DNA from: Limnanthes douglasii subsp. nivea | Taxonomy: Eukaryota; Streptophyta; Magnoliopsida; Brassicales; Limnanthaceae | Direction of reading: 5' to 3' | NCBI GenBank assembly: GCA_036936605.1 | Contig: JAUPFV010000005.1 | Location: forward strand, 155,621,195-155,685,194 | DNA length: 64,000 nucleotides | Part shown: positions 23,490 to 34,149 of the stretch, one piece after another | Layout: each line of letters starts with the position of its first letter | Position numbering within the stretch: position 1 is the first letter of the stretch | Program-made: the position numbers and the translations under genes | Notes under the pieces: model-generated | Told to the model about the DNA's origin: nothing | Databases searched by the model: none | Seen by the model: the letters and a program-made list of their open reading frames with translations, nothing else

Positions 23490-23880
23490 TTGATGGATCC
23501 CCTGATGGCTCATCAAGCAGGTTGCTTAATCAAGGAGCAGTGCAATGTCATCTATAAATAGAGTTTCTGATGGTTCATCAAGAAAGTAGCTTGATCAAGG
23601 AGCAATGCAGTGTCATCTATGGATGGAGCGTCTAATGGCTCATCAAGCAGGTGGCTTGATCAAGGAGCGCTGCAGTGTCACCAATAGACAGAGTGTTTGA
23701 TCGCTCATCAAGCAAGGTGGTTTGATCAAGGAGCAGTGTAATGTCATCTATAGATAGAGTTCTTGATAGCTCATCAACCATGTGACTTGATCAAGGAGTG
23801 GCACAGTGTGATCTATAGATGGAGTGCCTGAAAGCTCATCAAACAGGTTGCTTGATCAAGAAGCGACATAGTATCATCTA
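23490..23880 (+). repeat. 65-bp tandem repeat, six copies, inside TRIM internal 1
   Basis: The core CTCATCAAGCAGGTGGCTTG recurs with starts at 23511, 23576, 23641, 23706, 23772 and 23837, a period of 65-66 bp. The copies differ from each other by roughly 10-20%. Confidence 0.92.
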
Positions 23881-23978
23881 ATAGTGAGCATATAGATCTG
23901 TCATGGACCTGACTAGAACAAGCACATGTAATTCAATTGAGAGGAGGGTAGAGTGGTACTTTTCTCGAGTGGAGGATT

Positions 23979-24208
23979 TGATTGGGTGACGACTACAGTC
24001 CCACATCCCACGTCGGTTAAACATGGGAAGGATCAATGGTATATAAGTAAGAGCATATCTCAATTTGTATGAGGCCTCGCTGAAGTAGACCAAAAGAAAA
24101 ATTTTGCGGGCCTTCGGGTGCCAAAGCGGATAATATCATACTACTGTTGGATTGGGTTGTTCTTACTTATATAAGAAGATGGAATATATGGTACCCATAT
24201 TCCTAAAA
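23979..24208 (+). repeat. TRIM LTR 1 (shared central LTR)
   Basis: About 230 bp, starting TGATTGGGTGACGAC and ending CCTAAAA. It is closely similar to 24624-24852. It is preceded by a purine tract, as a 3' LTR would be, and followed by a PBS, as a 5' LTR would be. Confidence 0.85.
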
Positions 24209-24210
24209 AG

Positions 24211-24222
24211 TGGTATCAGAGC
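24211..24222 (+). other. TRIM primer-binding site (tRNA-Met type)
   Basis: TGGTATCAGAGC is the standard plant initiator-Met tRNA primer site, two bases after LTR 1. Confidence 0.9.
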
Positions 24223-24623
24223 TCCAGACCCAGAAAGAACATGATGTGGTGAAATTCTCGAAGGATGTCGAACATGATGAACCAATAGTCATGCTCAAGG
24301 TGAATGATCTGCTCTTATAATATTACCAGTGTGACCTAGTTTGGTTTGTCTATGGCTCATCAGTCAAGAGTGGCGTTAAAGAACAAGGAAATATGGTTAT
24401 GAGTAAGATCATCATTGTGACCAAGTTCGGTTTTCCCGTGTATCATCAGTCAAAAGTTGTGCTAAAGAACAAGACGGTATGGTGATAAGAGTGAGAATAT
24501 AGAGATTAGTTATAATGCTTAATGGGTCAGGTGAGAAAGCAACCTGACCAGAGTGGACAAATGATATGTGAATTTTGAGGAGGCCAAGTGGAGGTCAAAT
24601 CGTACTTTGTTCGAGAGGAGGAT

Positions 24624-24852
24624 TGTTAGGGTGGCGACCAAAATCCCACATCCACATCGGTTAAACATAGGAAGGATAAGTGGTATACAAGTAAGAGCAT
24701 ATCTCAACAAGTATGAGGCCTTTTGAAAGTGGACCAAAAATAAAGTCGTGCGGGTCTTCTGACCCTAAAGCGGACAATATCATACTAGTGTGAGGATTGG
24801 TTGTTCTTACTTATATAATGAAAAAGAATATGCGGTACGCATATTCCCAACA
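24624..24852 (+). repeat. TRIM LTR 2
   Basis: 229 bp, TGTTAGGGTGGCGACC...CCCAACA, with canonical TG/CA ends, preceded by GAGAGGAGGAT. Confidence 0.88.
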
Positions 24853-25235
24853 ATAAGCATATATTTTAGAAATGTCCCAAAATTATTTAAAACGTTAAAC
24901 AAAAATATATATCTATTTTTTAATATAATAAATACTTATAAGTCTTTGTTAAAATATCACTCTTTTTCATTTCTAAAGATTCGATCTTTCAATTTTCAAG
25001 GATAAATATTAAATATTTAAATTTTTTGATTTAAGATTTAATTAGGGCAAATTAGAATTAGGGTTCATCATTTATTCGTGTTTTTTTTCAAGTGTAGGAT
25101 TTTTACCCATGGTTCAAAATCAGATGCAGTTTCACCCCCATTGATTTCGAACCTTTAGGTCAAAATAAATCTAACTTTGATCTATAATATCTTATTATTA
25201 TTTTATTTTTATATTGAAGGTAACAAGATAGTCCC
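24853..25235. other. AT-rich non-coding stretch
   Basis: No gene is seen. A block at about 25097-25163 resembles one at 27974-28037 in direct orientation (see findings). Confidence 0.4.
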
Positions 25236-26417
25236 AAAGAAATTTTTAAAGAAGTTGTTTTCAGAAGTAGCATCTTCACAACACTTTAACCATTCAAAAT
25301 TATTAAAATTGTAGCAACCTGCGTAAAGGCAGGAAAGAGTATGCAGACATCAATAATAAAAAAGGTGATATGGATCTTTCACCATCTCCACCTAACCTCA
25401 ACCCACACCTTCAGAACCCGAGCCAGTGCTAGAGATAGATCCCAATCCTTCATCGTCTGAGGAGAAGACAGAGGAGGCTAAGGTTCAAGGAAGCATAAAC
25501 CAAGAGGAAGTTACGCAGTTTGTAACAACTTACCATCGTATTTCGAGAAAATATAAGGGATACTTGAATAACATTGTATACCATATCTATCACCGGTAGG
25601 TAAGCATATATAAATGTTATAACAAGTTTATTAATAAATATTATATATATTATGTTCTATTTTAGAACAATATATGTTGTTTTGTATGAAAGACAACGAG
25701 GTACACATTTTTAAGTTTAGAGCACGCACGAACAACTACTGACTTGAGACTTGAGAAACCAACCAATTGTTGATGAAGCAATCAATTGTATTGTCGTTAA
25801 ACCAATGTTGGACTTGTTGTACCATATTCATACCAAAGTTTTTTTTCCAAAAGTAGTATATTCACAACACTTTATTTTGACCATTCAAAATTATTAAAAT
25901 TGTAGCAATTTGCGTAAAGGTATGAAAGAGTAAGCAGACATCAATGATAAAAACGGTGATATGGATCTTTCACCATCTCCACCTAACCTCAAGCCCCACC
26001 TCTAGAACTCGAGCCAGTGCTAGAGACAGAGCTCGAGCCTTCATCGTCTGAGGAGAAGGCAGAGGAGGCTAACGTTGAGGGAAGCATAAACCAAGAGGAA
26101 GTTATGCAGTTTATAACAACTTACCCTCGTATTTCAAGACAATATAAGCGCTAATTGAATAACATTGTATACCATGTCTATCACCGGAATGTAAGCATAT
26201 ATAATTTTATAACAAGTTTATTAATAAATATTATATATATTATGTTCTAGTTTAGAACAATATATGTTGTTTTGTATGAATGAAAATAAGGTAAATATTT
26301 TTAGGTTTACAACACACATGAACAACTACTGACTTGAGACTTGAGCAACCAACCAAATGTTGATGAAGCAATCAATTGTATAGTCTTCAGTCTAATGTTG
26401 GACTTGTTGTACCACTG
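25236..26417 (+). repeat. 591-bp tandem duplication, two diverged copies
   Basis: Copy 1 is about 25236-25826 and copy 2 about 25827-26417. Matching words include GATATGGATCTTTCACCATC and CATCGTCTGAGGAGAAG, at a constant offset of 591 bp. The copies differ by substitutions and small indels on the order of 10%. Each contains a short Glu/Ser-rich coding-like stretch (SSSEEKTEEA-type, at about 25450-25500 and 26040-26090). Confidence 0.9.
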
Positions 26418-26424
26418 GCACCGA

Positions 26425-27751
26425 ATATCCCACTGGAAGGTGTATTTGTAGAAAGATGGAATGTAGATACCACTATATTCTATTTCTCTCTCTAAGATAT
26501 GAAAATTACACTGAACGACGTGGCTAGAATTACAAACCTATCGGTAAGGGGACGATTTTTCGTCCTAAGTAAAAATAAATACGAGAGGTATATGCTCGTT
26601 TGGTTTCAAGGTTATCTGGTATCTTTGACCACAACAACCATAGAGAAGATTAACTTTACAAAGGTACCAGGTTAAGGATGACATGGTTAACGAAAACTTT
26701 CACCATATTTTTTTTCTCTGCCGAGCAACTTCGAATGAGGTATGACTTTGCGCATGAGCTTATACTTTTCTTATTTTGCACCATTATTTTCACCAAGAAT
26801 ATTAGGATAAAGATAAATTTTGATTGGTTGTACGACCTTGAGGACTTAAAAACAATTAATTAATACTTATGGGGGATGCACATTGTGGTAGACTTGTATA
26901 GTGCGTTACGTCCCGCTTCTAAATACGGTACAAAGAATATGAATGACTTTAAGACATTGGCTAGGTGTTGGGTATATGAAAATTTTAAAGTTTGAAACCA
27001 ATGTATTACAGATATTACCAAGTACACATGATGCATATCTGTATTTGGGCTACAGACCCACATGACACCGACCAAAAGTATTATTTCATCATCTTAAAAA
27101 GATGTAACTGGCAGTAAAGTGTTTGATAAAATACATTTACTAGTATTGTTATTTACTTAGTTTTGTATCATATATATATATATATATATTACAATATTAA
27201 TTTTTGTTACTTTAAATTTATTTCCAACTTTACAAGTATACGAGGAGGATCAAACTGTTTGAGGATATATCTTTATATCACTATGTTATTAAGTTTGGTG
27301 ACAATATCGATGTACATCAATTGGATCGCATACTTTAGAAATTTGGCCATATACAACTCATATTGCTCCGTCTTACAAATTAGTTTCCTTGGAGAAGAGA
27401 TAAGGACCAACATTTCTACATGTTAGAACGATGGAATTTGGATGGATTGGAAGGCCAAAAGTTCATTATGTTTTTGAATATTTCAGCATACATACTACGG
27501 ATGTGGAGTACGATGGTTAAATTACTAGAAATATTTGGTATATTTTCACTGTGAGTTCTGCTGAGGAAGAGCCTGTGGTTGAATTGGTGCACACGATGCA
27601 TGGGTTTAGCTCACGTAAAAGGTATATGAGGGTGTTTTGCAAGTACAATAGTGTAACGCTCGAAGAAATTTTTACTATATCACACGATATGATCATGATA
27701 TGTTATGCGTATGTAGATGATGATGTTGTTTCTGATTATAATTCTAATTGA
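26425..27751 (+). pseudogene. Plant mobile domain (PMD/MAIN-like, aminotransferase-like) remnant
   Basis: Frames near 26440-26580 read FVERWNVDTTIFYFSL, a stop, then MKITLNDVARITNLSVRGRF. This is the characteristic RW...F....E+T+TL.DV..+..L...G pattern of the plant mobile domain. A second block at about 26870-26985 reads DLYSALRPASKYGTKNMNDF and LARCWVYENF, matching the later part of the domain. A further weak block with ERWNLD lies at about 27422. An open frame at 27551-27751 may be its tail. PMD proteins occur both as host silencing factors and inside transposons. Multiple stops and frameshifts, and the transposon-rich setting, favour a dead mobile copy. Confidence 0.5.
27169..27190. repeat. 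(TA)n microsatellite
   Basis: About eleven TA units within the PMD remnant. Confidence 0.85.
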
Positions 27752-28295
27752 TCTACACAAATTTTACATGCATTAATGTTTTTAGATTTATGTACGTTAT
27801 TCATACGTATGTTTTGGATTTTAGGATGCCAGTATGCGATATGTTGTATAAAATATGTTATACATATCAATATCTATCTTTTAAATTTCAAAACTATATA
27901 AATTTAAATTTCTAACACACCATAAAACTAAAAGATAATTGTATTATGTATATTAACTTGGCATATATTTCTGACCCACGTAGTCGAAATCAAATGCATT
28001 TTCAAAAAAGCTTCATATTTCGATCTATTGGGTCAAAATCATAAACAACTAATTTGAACGCGTGGGTGGAAATAAATTAGCATCCTACTTTCCTAAATTT
28101 AATAGACTTTGACCGGATGGGAAGAAGTCAGTTGTAAAACTGAAAAATAAAAAAATTCCATTAGTTTGGTTATACATTTTGTTTCAGATTTTGAGATAAA
28201 AGTTTTTTGTTTTAAGAATCATTTTTTCGAAATAATTTTATTACAGAAATAAAAATAATTAAAAAACATAGTTGGAAATACAAACACTTTGTGTC

Positions 28296-28336
<41 letters not shown>

Positions 28337-29480
28337 CAGTTTTGGGTAAGATTCGTAACCCTATGATCTGGTTATATAAGTTTATGGATTTGGATGAAAT
28401 CTGGTATACGGTAGTATAAAGCATCATTCCACCAATGAATTTATATACAAACTATTGAATGTTACATATGATGAGTGACTAGTCTTGGTCTGCTCGATTC
28501 GATGAAACCTATCTATCCATTTATATATGATTAAAAATAAACGTTTTAGATTAAACATAGGAAAAAACATAAATAAGTATTTTTTTTATTTACGTTAACG
28601 AAATGATTCACGTTCACGTAGAGAATTAAAATATATTTTATATTATTGTGAGAGACATTTTGAGAGGTAAATAGGTCAAACATCCTTATAGAGAAAGTGT
28701 AGAAATGATGCATCGAAACAAGTTCCTCACAACAAAATAAATATTAGGCACTAACATCTAGTTATCAAAACAAGTAACAAGAGAAAAGTAATATAGACTA
28801 ACTAGTTCAACATTTAACATTTCGCATGTATTATAAAACTGATCATACAGAGGAAATTCGTTACGGATTTTCCTCATTAGTTATTGTCTCAGATGCGACC
28901 TTGCATCTTGAATCCTTATACAAGAGTGAGCTATAGCCCTAAAAAACAATGATCATCTATCTTTATATATGCTACCTCAAAAGTGTACAGATTCAAGTAC
29001 GGGGGAATAACGTTTTAGGATAACAAGTCCGCTCATTTGTAATTTTTTGATTTTTTAGTGTCTTTAGGGGGGTTTGTTATTTTTAAGCAAAATCCTTATC
29101 TCGGTTAGATGGGCTAATCATTTTTTTCTCATGTAATCCCTAGATGGTTAGAGGTGTGGTTGTGTTACCGTTGTATTCAATTATATGCTCAAAACATGAA
29201 TTCTCTTGTTTGGTCAAACTAGCTTTAACATTTTATGCACTTATTTTCGTTCTCGTCATTTCTTTGGGTGGACCGTTATTAGTTAAATTTGTATCATGTT
29301 CAAGAACCTTATTTACCATATAAGGCCTCCATCCCCAATCATAATGGCGAACCAAACCGTCTATCATCAAGATTTGTTTCTCCACGAGTTCATCTTCGCC
29401 ACATTTTTATTTCATGATAAATTTTAAGGTTTTTCATCCCTTATCGGTCATATGAATTATCATAACACGATTGTCTTTAA
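27752..29480. other. AT-rich intergenic region without recognised gene
   Basis: No coding region was recognised on either strand. It contains the AT microsatellite at 28299-28332. Confidence 0.5.
28299..28332. repeat. (AT)n microsatellite
   Basis: About 17 AT units. Confidence 0.95.
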
Positions 29481-29484
29481 CCAT

Positions 29485-29660
29485 TTAAGATAACACGTTA
29501 TCTTTTGTTACAAAGAGTGATTGAGTCTTTTGTGTTTGAGAGTCTTTTGAGTCTTTTGTAACCTACTTATTTATAAAAGAAGTGTATGCTGCGTGTGGAT
29601 GTAGGATTTCTTCTCCATCTGGACCATGTTAAATCTCTTGTTATATGATTATTTCCTTTT
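29485..29660 (+). repeat. Orphan fragment of the copia B LTR family (3' portion)
   Basis: The sequence around CGTTATCTTTTGTTACAAAG and AGTGATTGAGTC...ACTTATTTATAAAAGAAGTG matches the 5' LTR of copia B at about 33770-33900, in order and in the same orientation. Only the last part of an LTR is present. No internal region is attached. Confidence 0.6.
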
Positions 29661-30224
29661 TATTCATCCTTGTTAACTTTGTTATTGAAATAAAGTAATA
29701 GCCGAAGCTCGTATTGCCTTCTACAACCTCTCAGACAATTATCGTCAATTGTTGACCACTGCTTCGACTGATGAACTAAAATTCAGCTTAACGAGAGTTG
29801 GATCTGATCAAATTGATAGAATAACAATATTTGCAAGGCAAGATTACAACGCTATTTCTATCCTAATAAGGCAAACTTATGACACTATTTGTGTCCAAAT
29901 ATAAATTAATCTGTCTTCAATAGTTTTCTAACTCTTTTCTAAAACTAGCTCAAATTTTATAAATAAAACAAAAAAAATTACTCATTTTTTATGTTTTTCA
30001 ATACTATTATTCCTCATATCTATATCATATGTGTGTTTTTTAGTTTATACACTAACTTTATCTCTAATACTTTTCTTGTTACCCAAGGCAAGTATTGTCA
30101 ATAAAATGGAATTGTTGATTGTCAACTAGTGTGTACACTTTTCTTGTCAGTAACTCTTCTAAAGATCCATCATTTAATACAAAGTCAACTTTTTTCAAGA
30201 ACTTACCAGGTTGATTATATACTG

Positions 30225-30266
<42 letters not shown>

Positions 30267-30369
30267 GAATTTTGAAATAGTTTAACGACATTCTTGACGG
30301 AGATAATCTTTCTATAAAAATTCTACAACTTTTCGGTTTGTTCTTATAAATCCTATCCAAATTCATACT
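29661..30369. other. Intergenic region, no recognised gene
   Basis: No coding sequence is recognised. It holds the (AT)n run at 30230-30262. Confidence 0.45.
30230..30262. repeat. (AT)n microsatellite
   Basis: About 16 AT units, downstream of gene copy A. Confidence 0.95.
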
Positions 30370-30623
30370 TACTGTGATATAAAATGATAGAATAAATATT
30401 AGTTTTACTGAACAGCTTGCAAATATGCTTACAGAGGGCTTGTGCTGTCCTCAGACATGAGTAACCCCTCTCAGATTTTGTATATGCTTTGTATCAAAAC
30501 TATTAAAACTCGTGTGATCCCAAAACTTAAGTTCTTATTAAGTAATACACCATCAAAGAATTTCATAACACAATATTACATACTATATATACCAATATGA
30601 ATAAAAAAATTACAATGAAATTT

Positions 30624-30992
30624 TTATTTATAATACAAGACAGGCACGTTCTTACCAATATCCCAAACACCACCTTCTTTCACATACTGTAAATACCTAG
30701 CAAACTCAGGTTTAGCAGTAGATTTCTTCTTTCCAAACAAGCTAAACAAAGGATGTCCATTACTCGTTTTCTTCTTTGATTCATTGACATTATTATGTTT
30801 CTTCGATGGTGACCCGCATAGTTTTTCGACGCAAAATATATCACGTCTCGATTTTTTTGATGAGCCAAATAATTTTGCAGACACACTCTTTGATCTCCGT
30901 AGTTCTCCATCTACCACCGCACCTAAGAACGGGTCTTCGTCCAACCGTTCGTATCCGGACCAGGGTCTTCTTGTGCTTAAAGCTCTAAGCAT
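30624..30992 (-). CDS. Small basic plant protein of unknown function, copy A (122 aa)
   Basis: An intact single-exon frame from ATG at 30992. The N-terminus, STRRPWSGYERLDEDP (residues 6-21), resembles the start of small unknown plant proteins with an STRR/GYE-RL pattern. A basic Ser-rich middle follows (LRRSKSVSAKLFG at 31-43, then Lys/Ser-rich to about 92). A conserved-looking C-terminus, EFARYLQYVKEGGVWD, lies at 96-111. There is no signal peptide or membrane segment. Basic Lys/Ser runs could target the nucleus or be phosphorylated, which is inference only. Copy B at 41175 is nearly identical, with 8 substitutions and one inserted residue. That similarity over coding sequence is the main evidence that it is real. 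A polyadenylation-like AATAAA overlaps the stop. Confidence 0.85.
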   Translation of the reverse strand: MLRALSTRRPWSGYERLDEDPFLGAVVDGELRRSKSVSAKLFGSSKKSRRDIFCVEKLCGSPSKKHNNVNESKKKTSNGHPLFSLFGKKKSTAKPEFARYLQYVKEGGVWDIGKNVPVLYYK

Positions 30993-31051
30993 GTTTTTGC
31001 TTTCTTATTTAGTGAGATGATTGTGTGCAAGTTTTGTAGTTGTTATGGGGG

Positions 31052-31058
31052 ATTTATA
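31052..31058 (-). promoter_or_regulatory. TATA box of gene copy A
   Basis: TATAAAT on the minus strand, 60 bases before the ATG. The same element with matching surroundings precedes copy B. Confidence 0.6.
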
Positions 31059-31317
31059 TGACTTTGTAGATAGCAGTAGGTGAGAAATTGTCAAAAAGGA
31101 GAAGAATAAAACAAAATTATAAACAATTATTGCTTTGGATGATTGCCTTAATATATTATATATATCCTTTAACTATTGTTATATTCTCAGATTTTGCAAT
31201 AACCTATCCTTTTCCCTTGCATATACATTTACTTCTACTGAAAGCTAGTTACATAAATTTGATTCATTTATATAACATTCCAAAATGAAAACTCTACCTT
31301 CTGGTATATTAAAATAT

Positions 31318-31720
31318 AAAGTAAGTGTAAGTTTATTTGGAAGGGAGTGATTTGATTAGTAAAAGAACATTAAAGGGATATGTGTGCATTTATAAATAGT
31401 AAAAATGTAACCATTCTAATGGTTTGGTACTTGGTAGTGAATAAATAAATAGGCTACTGTAAAGTTTAAACCTAATACTTCCGAAGGTCCCTCCATCATC
31501 CTCTCTTAGCTGAGACTTGAATTTCGAAATGTGTCTTCAGCTAGCTAGAATATTTTTAGTTACTAACTGATCAAAATTGTAAAAAAAATCGTTTTTTTAT
31601 ATGGCCGCCTTTGTCTGCTCAGAAGGACTATCTTGTGGAGTAGAAACAAAGAGCAACCCGGTGTGTTTTATTGACTTTTCTAAAGACAAAACTCAACAAC
31701 TACAACAAACACATGTCATT
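31318..31720. repeat. Block homologous to 55260-55510
   Basis: Two shared words frame the block: AGTTTATTTGGAAGGGAGTG plus ATTTGATTAG (31328-31358), and GGAGTAGAAACAAAGA...GTGTTTTATTGACTTTT (31637-31680). Their spacing is about 300 bp here and about 165 bp at 55 kb. It lies upstream of gene copy A. Confidence 0.75.
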
Positions 31721-31917
31721 TAAACATTATACTACTAAACACACTATCCAGGAACTGCTGTATTTAAGAATCAAGACAAACATGTTCATTTCACATTTTA
31801 TTTATTTTTCTAAAAGTAGGTATAGCTGTAGAAATATAATGGTTGTGACTCTGGAGTTTGCCAGTGATAAAGGGAAAAAAAACTTGGTTTAGAAACGTTT
31901 TAGATATTTTAAGAAAA

Positions 31918-32108
31918 AATAGTGTTTTTAAAAGGAATAGAAAAGTTCAATCACAAATGAGTGAGATTTTATATTTTCAATAAATGGAGTTTTTAAAAAG
32001 GAAAAAAAAGATTCAATCACAAATGAGTGAGTTTTTATATTTTCAAGAAATGGAGTTTTTAAAAAGGAAAAAAAAGGTTAAATGACAAATGAGTGAGTTT
32101 TTTTTTTT
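31918..32108. repeat. 66-bp tandem repeat, three copies
   Basis: ACAAATGAGTGAG recurs at 31953, 32019 and 32085, with GGAGTTTTTAAAAAGG-type sequence between. Confidence 0.88.
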
Positions 32109-33119
32109 CAAAGCGCAAGTTTTTAATAATCTATTTATTTATATATATCAAATATTAAAAGTTGTAATTATAAATATATGTTTTTATATAAAATAAATAT
32201 TCATTAATTGCATAAATGGATTCATGTATCCTTATTGCCTTCTTATGATTTTTGAGTTGGGGTAAGATGAAACTTAATAGTTTTTAAGTTTTTCTTTATA
32301 TTTTATTTAGAACTATTTTTTTACGTTTTTTGTCTATCTATAGAGATTTCGAAATCTCTATACTCTCGTTCTCTGGTCTAAAATATTACATAAACATTTA
32401 TTTATGTAAAGTATAAATATTCTGTTGTTTTTGGTTTAACCATTTTGTTTTGAACTTTTCGAAATGTCGATTTAGTTCTGTTATAGTTTATTACGTTGAA
32501 CGTCTTTCATGTCGTCCAACTGTTTAATATTCGATTATCAGCTGACTTTAAAAATTATCTCCTTTCTCTTATTTTGTTTATGTTATATCATTTGCCTTCA
32601 AAACCGTCGTGTTGTACAAACTTATGACAATGTTTCATATTGTTATGTTTCTATGATACTTCATACGAATCATTCCTAAAAAATCGTCTCACCTTACCTT
32701 CAAACAATATAATGTATCACATATTCCATACTGAATACTTCATTTTACCTTTACTTTATTATTATTCAAGATGTTGTTTTGGCTTGATATTCATTTTACC
32801 TTTATCTTATTATTATTATTCAAGATGTTGTTTTCGTTTGAATAAAACATCACTACTCAAGACGTTATTTTTCCTTGCTCAAATCATCATCAATTCCTTA
32901 ATTTAAATCTTTATATCTTACTCACTACATCTTTACATCCTACTCTTTTATGCCATCCTCTATAATTCATCTACTTATTTTATTTTTTTATGTTGTAAGC
33001 GTCATTTTAAAAAGGATCGCGTAATTCATAGTCTTATACAATTTTTGTTCTTCATAACCATCGTATAGAACATATTTGGATGTTGTTTGTTAACGTATTT
33101 GGAAATCATAACTAAATAT
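32109..33119. other. AT-rich intergenic region
   Basis: No gene is recognised. A roughly 60-bp imperfect direct repeat, ATTTTACCTTTA...TTATTATTATTCAAGATGTTG, occurs twice at about 32740-32840. Confidence 0.5.
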
Positions 33120-33900
33120 TGTTATTAGGTGTAAACTAGAAGTAACTTGTAAACATATGTATTATTGTAAAACTATATCGGCATAGTTAGATTAATCGTA
33201 ACATGTATTAGGCAAAAACAGTTAAAAATCTCTCGTGAAGCTTGAGTTATCACTTAGTGGTAGAGACGTTTGCTGATCCTAAAGGCTAAGAAAACGTGTC
33301 AAAGACTGGTGACCATTGTATCAAAGGAAATATGTAATAAGCCCAAGAATACCGGTTCGATGTAAGATGGTCTGAAGTGAGTTGATATGAAGCGAGTTAG
33401 ATTGTAACACCACAACTGTACCAAAACAGATTATTCAATTTGATAGGTCTCATGTATTAATTAAGTCTCTTATGTTGGTTTTTATATAGTAATGTGCTCT
33501 TTTATTTTAACTATGATTTTCAGTTTATAAGGTTTCATATATTAATGGACTATAAGTTATTTCAACCGTTGATTAAAGGAATTTAATCTAAAACATGTGA
33601 TGAAGAATTAAGGTTTTTTATAACCCTATAAATTGAATAAGATATTGTTATTATGCAGTGTGTGATGTGGTTATTTCAGCTGCTTATTTTTAAATATAGT
33701 GAAATAAGTCTAGGTATTTTGAGAAATAAATTGGGTGAGAGATAAACACTGAAGAGAGGGTTTTGTGAATCACGTCATCTTTTGTAATAATAAGTGATTG
33801 AGTTGTATTTGAGATCTTTATGTGACCAACTTATATATAAAGGAGTGTATGTTGTATGTGAAATTAGGATGTCTTCACAATCTGAACAACATTAAATATT
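33120..33900 (+). repeat. 5' LTR of copia B; right end approximate
   Basis: It starts TGTTATTAGGTGTAAACTAG. Shared landmarks with the 3' LTR include GTGAAGCTTGAGTT, TGTAACACCAC, ATGAAGAATTAAGG and TTTTGTGAAT. A clear PBS was not found after it. Confidence 0.75.
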
Positions 33901-34149
33901 GTATTTTTTGTTTGGTTTTATTATGCTTTCTTTTATTTGTTGATCATCTTGGATATTATAATTAGATCGTTGTTCCATAGGTTTGTTTAATTCTACATCG
34001 GGTTCTGCCTCAGATGAACGATACTGGTTTCCCCAACGGGTAATGCAGTGAGCATGGAGAAATAGTAGAATGAGTATATTGGTTACAAACCTGAAGGTTA
34101 GAGATGTAGATCTCACCTGGAAACCAGAAAGGTACAAAATATAAGTTTC

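Larger units (their letters stand above)
23366..24852 (+). mobile_element. Tandem TRIM (miniature LTR element) array: internal-LTR-internal-LTR
   Basis: Two non-coding internal segments, 23366-23978 and 24209-24623, each begin with a PBS-like sequence. Both share the block GATGTCGAACATG...AAGGTGAATGATCTGCTCT near their 5' ends, and each ends in a GAGGAGGAT-type purine tract. Each is followed by a related 230-bp LTR. The first LTR expected before 23366 is absent. There is no coding capacity. TRIM elements are mobilised in trans by other retrotransposons. Confidence 0.75.
30370..31200. repeat. Segmental duplication unit A (partner at about 40850-41780)
   Basis: The similarity covers the 3' flank (ATATGCTTACAGAGGG-type block, CTATTAAAACTC), the whole ORF and the promoter region. 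It extends upstream to about the CTTTAACTATT-TTATTTTCTCA-ATTTTGCA block. Both units have the same orientation. Confidence 0.85.

Noticed and set aside
23490..23880. CRISPR-like array
   Set aside because: Spacer-free tandem repeat inside a plant TRIM element; no Cas genes and a eukaryotic setting.
30784..31020. Plus-strand frames over the small gene (also 41197-41574)
   Set aside because: Antisense shadows of the conserved minus-strand gene; the minus-strand frame has the TATA box and the conserved motifs.
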